Source: an uncultured Phascolarctobacterium sp. (GTDB lineage Bacteria > Bacillota > Negativicutes > Acidaminococcales > Acidaminococcaceae). Taken from it: a stretch of DNA of 30,457 nucleotides. Below, piece after piece: positions 25,113-30,457 of the stretch. Numbering within the stretch: position 1 is the stretch's first letter; the number at the start of each line of letters is the position of its first letter. A model generated the notes under the pieces. The model was not told where the DNA came from and made no database searches. It was given only the letters and a program-made list of their open reading frames with translations. The stretch is from positions 1 through 30,457 of the forward strand of contig USBV01000001.1 of NCBI GenBank assembly GCA_900553055.1. The letters are read 5' to 3'. The position numbers were made by a program, and so were the translations under genes.

Positions 25113-25178
25113 TTATTTGTGTGCTAACTGTGTAATTAAAAAGTTTTCACTTTTTTTACTTTTTCAATCTCTTAGCGT

Positions 25179-25207
25179 TTTACTAATCGCAATTAAAGTA
25201 TTAAAAT
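25179..25207 (+). promoter_or_regulatory. Promoter of the dehydratase-activase operon
   Basis: TTTACT at 25179-25184, a 17-base spacer and TAAAAT at 25202-25207, about 53 bases before the start codon. GGAGGT lies at 25251-25256. Confidence 0.5.
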
Positions 25208-25260
25208 ATAAGATGAATAATTATGGACTAATAGCTTAGCAAAAGCTTACGGAGGTAACT

Positions 25261-28194
25261 ATGCAGATAGGTTTGGACATTGGTAGCACGACAATCAAAA
25301 TAGCTGTTTTGGACGATGCGGGCACTCTGCTTTTTAGCAAGTACCAGCGCCATTACAGCCAAATTGCTACCAGAATTTTGGAATTACATAGGGAGCTTAT
25401 GGCTAAATTCCCCACCCTCCGTACAGCGCGCTTGGCCATTAGCGGCAGTGCTGGCATCGGCATTGCTGAAAGCTGTGGTATCCAGTTCGTGCAGGAGGTT
25501 TTTGCCGAAAAAATCTGCACCGAAAAGCTGCAGCCCGGCACCGATGCCGTTATCGAGCTGGGCGGCGAGGACGCGAAAATTCTCTTTTTGGGGCGCCACT
25601 TTGACGCACGCATGAACGACAGCTGCGCCGGTGGCACCGGCGCATTTATTGACCAAATGGCCGTTCTTTTAAATGTGGAAGCCGACAAAATGAATAAGCT
25701 GGCACAGCAGGCCACCACTAGCTACACCATCGCCAGCCGCTGTGGCGTTTTCGCTAAGAGCGACATCCAGCCACTGCTCAACCAGGGTGCGGCCAAAAGC
25801 GATTTGGCAGCGAGCATCTTCCGCGCAGTGGCCAGCCCAGCCGTCACCGGCCTGGCCAAGGGCCGGCCCATTGAGGGCAATGTGCTCTACCTAGGAGGCC
25901 CACTAACCTTCATGAGCTGCTTGCGCGACAGCTTTGACAAAATACTGAACATTAAGGGCGTTTGCCCCGACAATAGCTTGTATTACGTAGCCATGGGCGC
26001 GGCCTTTTGCGCTGAGCACGATGTAGAATTTGCCAGCCTGCCAGCGAAGCTAGAGGCAGCTATCAAAACGCACACCTTTGAGCATATGGCACCGCTTTTT
26101 AAGGACGAGGCAGAATACCAAGCCTTCCATGAACGTCATTTAAAGGATGCTGTGACCATCTCCACTCCGGAGAAGGCCAGGCAGGCCTTCATCGGCATCG
26201 ACTCTGGCAGCACGACCATCAAAATTGCCGTAATGAGTCCCTCAGGCGAGCTTTTGGACTCCTTCTACCAAAGCAACAAGGGTAACCCCGTCGTCGCCGT
26301 GCGTGATTATCTCACGGACTTCTATCAAAAATACCCGCACTGCCAGCTTTTAGCAGGCGCTGTGACCGGCTACGGCGAGGACTTGATTCGCCATGCCTTC
26401 GGCATGGACTACGGCATCGTAGAAACCATGGCTCATTTTTATGCTGCGCATCATCTGGAACCCGATGTGGATTTTATCCTCGACATCGGCGGACAGGATA
26501 TGAAATGCCTCAAAATCCATAATGGCGCCATCGATAATATCTTTTTGAACGAAGCCTGCTCCAGTGGCTGCGGCAGCTTTTTACAAACCTTTGCGGAAAT
26601 CTTGGGCTACAGTGCCGAAGAATTCGCGCAAATCGGCCTCTTTGCCGATATGCCGGTGGATTTGGGCAGCCGCTGCACCGTCTTTATGAATAGCAGCGTT
26701 AAGCAGGCGCAAAAGGACGGCGCTTCCGTGGCTAATATCAGCGCGGGCCTGTCCATTAGCATTGTCAAAAACGCTTTATACAAGGTTATTCGCCCCAGCA
26801 GCAAGGCCGCCATCGGCCAACACATTGTGGTGCAGGGCGGCACCTTCTTAAACGATTGCGTGCTGCGAGCCTTTGAGCAGGAAATGGGGCTTAACGTGGT
26901 GCGCCCCAATATAGCAGGCCTCATGGGAGCTTACGGCGCCGCCCTTTACGCTCAGCGTCGCTATCTGGATAATCCTAAGCCTAGCAGCATCATCAAGCTA
27001 GCAGAGCTCAAGAGCTTCCAGCACACCGTCAAGGGCGTCACCTGCGGCCTGTGCAATAACCATTGCCATTTAACCATCAACATTTTCGCTAGTGGCAAGC
27101 GCTTCATCAGTGGCAATCGCTGCGAGCGCCCCATTACGCATATGGCGCCACAGAACGACCTTAATCTGTATCGCCAAAAGCTGGAGCTGCTTCAAGCTTT
27201 GCCTAACCTCGATACGCCAAAGCGCGGCGTGATGGGCATTCCCATGGGCCTCAATATGTACGAGCTGCTGCCCTTTTGGCAGGGGCTGCTCAATCATTTG
27301 GGCTTTAAGGTTGTGACTAGTCCCATCGAGGATAAGCGCATTTATCGCTTGGGGCAAAACACCATTCCCAGCGACACTGTTTGCTATCCCGCTAAGCTGA
27401 TGCACGGACACATCAAATGGCTGCTCGACCAAGGCATGGACCACATTTTTTATCCCTGCATGACCTATAATATTAGCGAGCAGGGCACGGAAAACTGCTA
27501 TAATTGCCCCGTGGTGGCCTATTATCCCGAGGTGCTGCATGCCAACATGCGCGAGCTCGCGAAGGCACACTTCTTCTTTGATTATTTGGGCCTGCTGCAC
27601 AAAAAGGTGCTGGTGCAAAAGCTGTACGAGCTCTTCCACAGGGAATATGCTGATATTACGAAAAAGGAGCTGCACAAGGCTGTGGATGCTGCCTTTGCTG
27701 CCTACGACGCCTTTGAAGCGCAGGTTAAGGAGCGCGGCCAAAGGATTATTACCCTCGCCCGTGCCCAGCATAAGCCGATTGTGGTGCTCGCCGGGCGTCC
27801 CTATCACATCGACCCCAAGGTTAATCACAGCATCGACCGACTGATTACTACTATGGGAGCGGCGCTTGTCAGCGAGGATGCTGTTAGCAGTCATATTACG
27901 CCGCAGAAGCTCAACACCGATTTACACGTGCTCAACCAGTGGACGTATCACAGCCGCCTTTATGCTGCGGCCAAATACGTTACCGAAAACTCCGATATGC
28001 ACATGATTCAGCTGGTTAGCTTCGGCTGTGGCTGCGATGCCATCACTGCTGATGAATGCCGGCGCATCCTTGAGGAGCACGGACGCATTTATACTCAAAT
28101 AAAAATTGATGATATCGACAATCTAGGCGCCGCGAAAATACGCATTCGCAGCCTGTTCTCGGCGGCTAATTTGTTTGATTTAGATACTAATTAA
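25261..28194 (+). CDS. Two-module acyl-CoA dehydratase activase (BadF/HgdC type) with DUF2229
   Basis: A 977-residue protein with two ASKHA ATPase modules in tandem. The phosphate-binding signatures are GLDIGSTTIKIAV (D6) and GIDSGSTTIKIAV (D314). Each module has the iron-sulfur cysteine pair of 2-hydroxyglutaryl-CoA dehydratase activators: C122 in SCAGGTGAF with C161 in SRCGVF, and C433 in ACSSGCGSF with C472 in SRCTVF, both 39 residues apart. From about residue 590 follows a DUF2229-type region with C595, C598, C602 and C621 and later cysteines in DTVCYPAK and ENCYNCPV. Homologues drive electrons into a dehydratase-like partner at the expense of ATP; the substrate here is unknown. The DNA is richer in GC than the polysaccharide locus. 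Its partner gene begins 13 bases downstream. Confidence 0.93.
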   Translation: MQIGLDIGSTTIKIAVLDDAGTLLFSKYQRHYSQIATRILELHRELMAKFPTLRTARLAISGSAGIGIAESCGIQFVQEVFAEKICTEKLQPGTDAVIELGGEDAKILFLGRHFDARMNDSCAGGTGAFIDQMAVLLNVEADKMNKLAQQATTSYTIASRCGVFAKSDIQPLLNQGAAKSDLAASIFRAVASPAVTGLAKGRPIEGNVLYLGGPLTFMSCLRDSFDKILNIKGVCPDNSLYYVAMGAAFCAEHDVEFASLPAKLEAAIKTHTFEHMAPLFKDEAEYQAFHERHLKDAVTISTPEKARQAFIGIDSGSTTIKIAVMSPSGELLDSFYQSNKGNPVVAVRDYLTDFYQKYPHCQLLAGAVTGYGEDLIRHAFGMDYGIVETMAHFYAAHHLEPDVDFILDIGGQDMKCLKIHNGAIDNIFLNEACSSGCGSFLQTFAEILGYSAEEFAQIGLFADMPVDLGSRCTVFMNSSVKQAQKDGASVANISAGLSISIVKNALYKVIRPSSKAAIGQHIVVQGGTFLNDCVLRAFEQEMGLNVVRPNIAGLMGAYGAALYAQRRYLDNPKPSSIIKLAELKSFQHTVKGVTCGLCNNHCHLTINIFASGKRFISGNRCERPITHMAPQNDLNLYRQKLELLQALPNLDTPKRGVMGIPMGLNMYELLPFWQGLLNHLGFKVVTSPIEDKRIYRLGQNTIPSDTVCYPAKLMHGHIKWLLDQGMDHIFYPCMTYNISEQGTENCYNCPVVAYYPEVLHANMRELAKAHFFFDYLGLLHKKVLVQKLYELFHREYADITKKELHKAVDAAFAAYDAFEAQVKERGQRIITLARAQHKPIVVLAGRPYHIDPKVNHSIDRLITTMGAALVSEDAVSSHITPQKLNTDLHVLNQWTYHSRLYAAAKYVTENSDMHMIQLVSFGCGCDAITADECRRILEEHGRIYTQIKIDDIDNLGAAKIRIRSLFSAANLFDLDTN

Positions 28195-28207
28195 AGGAGT
28201 TTTTGCT

Positions 28208-29464
28208 ATGCAAGAAGCTTCCCCAATAACTACCCAAGCTGATTTTGTTCCCTTTACGGAGGAGATGCGCAAAACGCACACCATTCTTGTGCCGGGCATG
28301 CTGCCCCTGCATTTTTCCTTGATGCAGGCGGCGCTGGCGAGCTGTGGCTACAAGGTGGAGGTTTTGCAGGACACCGGTCGTGAAGTGATAGAAACCGGCC
28401 TCAAATATGTAAATAATGATATTTGCTATCCCGCTTTGCTCGTCATTGGCCAGCTTTTGCACGCCTTGGAGAGCGGCAAATATAATTTGGAGCAAACAGC
28501 TTTGATGATTACCCAAACCGGCGGTGGTTGTCGCGCGTCCAATTATATTTATCTTTTGCACAAGGCGCTGGAAAAGGCGGGATTAAGCAATATTCCCGTC
28601 ATTAGCCTAAACGTGAGCGGCATGGAAAAGCAGCCTGGCTTCCATCTTAATGCCAGCATGCTGCGCAAATTTTTAGCGGCGCTGATTTATGGCGATGCGC
28701 TGATGTATTTATCTAATAAAATTCGCCCCTATGAGGTGATTCAGGGAACTACAGATGCGCTGGCCCAAAAATGGCTTGCTAAGCTGAGCGATGCCTTTGC
28801 TAGCGGTAAGGCGCAGGCCTTGAGCAATATGAAAAAGCTTACGAAGGCGTTGGCTGGCGAGTTTGCCAAGGTGCCCATCGTGAATCGCCCCAAGACTAAG
28901 GTGGGTATTGTGGGCGAAATTTACATCAAATACGCTGCTTTAGGCAATAATAATTTGGAAAAATTCCTGCAGAAGCAGGATTGCGAATACATGCTGCCCG
29001 GCGTGCTTAACTTTGTGATGTACTGCGTGGATACGTATCTGACGGATTATAAGCTGTACGGCGGCAGCTTTCTCAAGTACGGTGCTAACAAGGGTGCTAT
29101 GTGGTATCTTAAGCATTTGGAAAGCATTCTGCACAGTGCGCTCGACACGGCACCATTTAGCGCTCCTGCGACTTATGAAGAAACTAAGGCCATGGTCAAG
29201 GGCGTTATTGGCTATGGCAATAACATGGGTGAGGGCTGGCTGCTTACGGCGGAGATGCTGGAGCTGGTGCACAGCGGCTACACCAATATTATTTGTGCCC
29301 AGCCCTTTGGCTGCTTGCCCAACCATATCGCAGGTCGCGGCATGATTAACAAGATTAAGGAGATTGCCGAGGAGGCGAATATTTTGGCACTTGATTACGA
29401 CGCCAGTGCCTCCAAGGTCAATCAAGAGAACCGCATTAAGCTGATGCTCGCCACGGCAAAGTAA
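28208..29464 (+). CDS. 2-hydroxyacyl-CoA dehydratase (HgdB-like) family protein, activase partner
   Basis: A 418-residue protein with the cysteines expected of the HgdB/double-cubane family: C73 in NNDICYPALL, C108 in TGGGCRASNY and C369 in AQPFGCLPNHI. These probably bind an iron-sulfur cluster that accepts electrons from the activase encoded upstream. In many Firmicutes this part is fused to the activase in a chain of about 1,400 residues; here it is a separate gene in another frame with its own AAAGGAG at 28193-28199 before ATG 28208. The acyl-CoA or other substrate is unknown and no fermentation genes lie beside it. A bidirectional terminator follows at 29560. Confidence 0.88.
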   Translation: MQEASPITTQADFVPFTEEMRKTHTILVPGMLPLHFSLMQAALASCGYKVEVLQDTGREVIETGLKYVNNDICYPALLVIGQLLHALESGKYNLEQTALMITQTGGGCRASNYIYLLHKALEKAGLSNIPVISLNVSGMEKQPGFHLNASMLRKFLAALIYGDALMYLSNKIRPYEVIQGTTDALAQKWLAKLSDAFASGKAQALSNMKKLTKALAGEFAKVPIVNRPKTKVGIVGEIYIKYAALGNNNLEKFLQKQDCEYMLPGVLNFVMYCVDTYLTDYKLYGGSFLKYGANKGAMWYLKHLESILHSALDTAPFSAPATYEETKAMVKGVIGYGNNMGEGWLLTAEMLELVHSGYTNIICAQPFGCLPNHIAGRGMINKIKEIAEEANILALDYDASASKVNQENRIKLMLATAK

Positions 29465-29559
29465 TGCGATAAAAGCGAACATATATTTCGAGTAATGTTT
29501 CGTTACACCAAGGAAAATGGCAAACGTTCTTTTTGGTATATTCACGCTACTAATAAAAT

Positions 29560-29596
29560 ACCCTTCAGCCTTTGATGAAAGACTGAAGGGTTATTT
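29560..29596. terminator. Bidirectional terminator between convergent genes
   Basis: ACCCTTCAG at 29560-29568 pairs with CTGAAGGGT at 29583-29591 with inner CTTT/AAAG pairing. TATTTTG follows forwards, and the TAATAAAATA before it gives a U-rich tract on the reverse strand. Confidence 0.88.
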
Positions 29597-29604
29597 TGTC
29601 TGCG

Positions 29605-30457
29605 TCAGAAGGTGCCCTGCACCAGCTGTGCAATATTTTTGGAATGGTCGCTGACGCGCTTCATGTTAATTAAAAGCTCCAGCATGACGAAGCCGGCTAC
29701 GGGCTCGCAAATATGCTCATTAAGACGCACGATGTGGTTCTTGCGGATAACCTTTTGGTACTGCTTAACCTCGCGGCACAGGCGTACTGCGTCCTCCGCA
29801 ATGGCCTTGTCGTTCTTCTCTAATGCTTCTAACGCGCGGCCGCTAGCACGCAGCACCATTTCGCTAAGCTGTGCCAGCTCCTCCTGTGCTTCGGGAGAGA
29901 AGTGCACGTTATCCTCAAAAATTTTGCGTGCCTTCTTCGCCAGTGTTTCGCCGTGGTCGCCAATACGCTCGATATCGTTGATGGCGTGCAAAAGGCCGGT
30001 GTGGCGAATGGAAAGGCTGGCGTCTAATTGGGATGTACTCATTTCCGTCAGATAATCGGTGATTTCGCGCTCCAAGGAGTCCACTACGGGCTCGTGCTCA
30101 AGAACGTATTTAACCTTTTCGGCGTCATAATTTTGGAGTGCTTCCATGCTTTGACGCACGTCCTCGCGGGCCTGGTTACCCATGCGCACAACCTCTTTCA
30201 CGGCTAAGCTCAGGCCGATGGAGGGGGTGCTGAGCATGGCTTTGTCTAAATATACAGGGCGCAGCGAAATGCCCTCGGCATCGCCGGGAACAAGGCGCTG
30301 AATAAGCTTGATAAAGGGGTCCACAAAGGGCATAAAGAGCAGGGTGTTGATAATGTTAAAGGCGGAGTGCGCATTCGCGATTTGGCGGGCAATGTCGCCT
30401 TGCGGGGAAACAATCATGACGATTTCGATGAACCATTTCATGAAGAGGACGAAGATA
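29605..30457 (-). CDS. Na/Pi-cotransporter family protein with PhoU-like C-terminus (5' partial)
   Basis: The reverse frame runs from the window edge to TGA at 29607-29605; codons before the ATG at 30441 continue as membrane sequence (IFVLF), so the gene starts outside the window. The visible N-terminal part holds the end of the transporter domain, with NAHSAFNIINTLLFMPF, the second family repeat signature. From about residue 80 of the visible part comes a helical PhoU-like domain (DIERIGDHGETLAKK and KRVSDHSKNIAQL). Members take up phosphate with sodium or act as phosphate sensors. It is convergent with the dehydratase gene. Confidence 0.92.
   Translation of the reverse strand, partial: IFVLFMKWFIEIVMIVSPQGDIARQIANAHSAFNIINTLLFMPFVDPFIKLIQRLVPGDAEGISLRPVYLDKAMLSTPSIGLSLAVKEVVRMGNQAREDVRQSMEALQNYDAEKVKYVLEHEPVVDSLEREITDYLTEMSTSQLDASLSIRHTGLLHAINDIERIGDHGETLAKKARKIFEDNVHFSPEAQEELAQLSEMVLRASGRALEALEKNDKAIAEDAVRLCREVKQYQKVIRKNHIVRLNEHICEPVAGFVMLELLINMKRVSDHSKNIAQLVQGTF

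Noticed and set aside
27070..27894. Reverse-strand open frame of 274 codons within the activase gene
   Set aside because: Antisense shadow of a strongly conserved forward gene; composition is His/Gln/Leu-rich noise with no family match.
25261..29464. The activase and dehydratase genes as one fused gene split by a sequencing error
   Set aside because: The second gene is in another frame and has its own ribosome binding site at 28193-28199 and start codon 13 bases after the first stop.
1..30457. CRISPR arrays, tRNA or rRNA genes, insertion sequences, replication origin
   Set aside because: No regularly spaced repeats, no cloverleaf with a conserved TTCGA arm, no transposase reading frame with terminal repeats and no DnaA-box cluster was found by eye on either strand.

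Overview
The window looks like the chromosome of a diderm Firmicute of the class Negativicutes. An Acidaminococcaceae-like relative of Phascolarctobacterium would fit, but that is inference from gene content. Firmicute-type genes (fakA/yloV-like, Fur/PerR, walJ-htrA-rlmH, a HgdC-type dehydratase activase) sit beside an LPS/O-antigen locus, and promoters and ribosome binding sites are of low-GC Gram-positive type. No rRNA, tRNA, insertion sequence or CRISPR array was seen.

Layout. 1-4126 is a forward housekeeping block: 3' part of a fatty-acid kinase A-type gene, a Fur-family regulator with PerR-like ligands, walJ, a lipoprotein HtrA protease and rlmH. 4207-11176 is an accessory and visibly decaying stretch: an AAA_14/DUF4143 ATPase, a broken small membrane-protein gene, a reverse AEC transporter, a reverse 23-codon membrane-peptide ORF with its own promoter and terminator, a divergent LysR gene with a nonsense codon, an HD-domain hydrolase, a 5'-nucleotidase fragment, a reverse secreted protein and a collapsed hybrid sensor kinase. 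11386-25062 is a surface-polysaccharide locus: a sulfatase-fold phosphoglycerol transferase, a GT2 glycosyltransferase, a dead EptA-type phosphoethanolamine transferase, a CgeB-like glycosyltransferase, rmlA, rmlC, two GT4 glycosyltransferases, rmlB, rmlD, two remnants, a half-size EamA transporter and an O-antigen ligase/polymerase. 25261-29464 encodes a large two-module acyl-CoA dehydratase activase and its HgdB-like partner. 29605 to the window end is the 3' part of a reverse Na/Pi-cotransporter/PhoU gene.

How the genes work together. RmlA, B, C and D together make dTDP-L-rhamnose from glucose-1-phosphate. The interleaved glycosyltransferases probably use it to build an LPS core or O-chain, which the O-antigen ligase/polymerase would finish. 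The two alkaline-phosphatase-fold membrane enzymes (one intact, one dead) would decorate the glycan or lipid A with phosphoglycerol or phosphoethanolamine. The activase pair probably couples ATP hydrolysis to low-potential electron transfer; its substrate cannot be read from the sequence.

The two strongest observations concern gene decay and the activase. At least five, and probably seven, regulatory, transport and surface genes are inactivated by nonsense codons, frameshifts or internal deletions, while several of their promoters remain near consensus. The 977-residue activase carries two archerase modules in one chain, each with a cysteine pair 39 residues apart, as in the HgdC homodimer. 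The least explained element is the 23-residue membrane peptide whose promoter is interleaved with that of the broken LysR gene.
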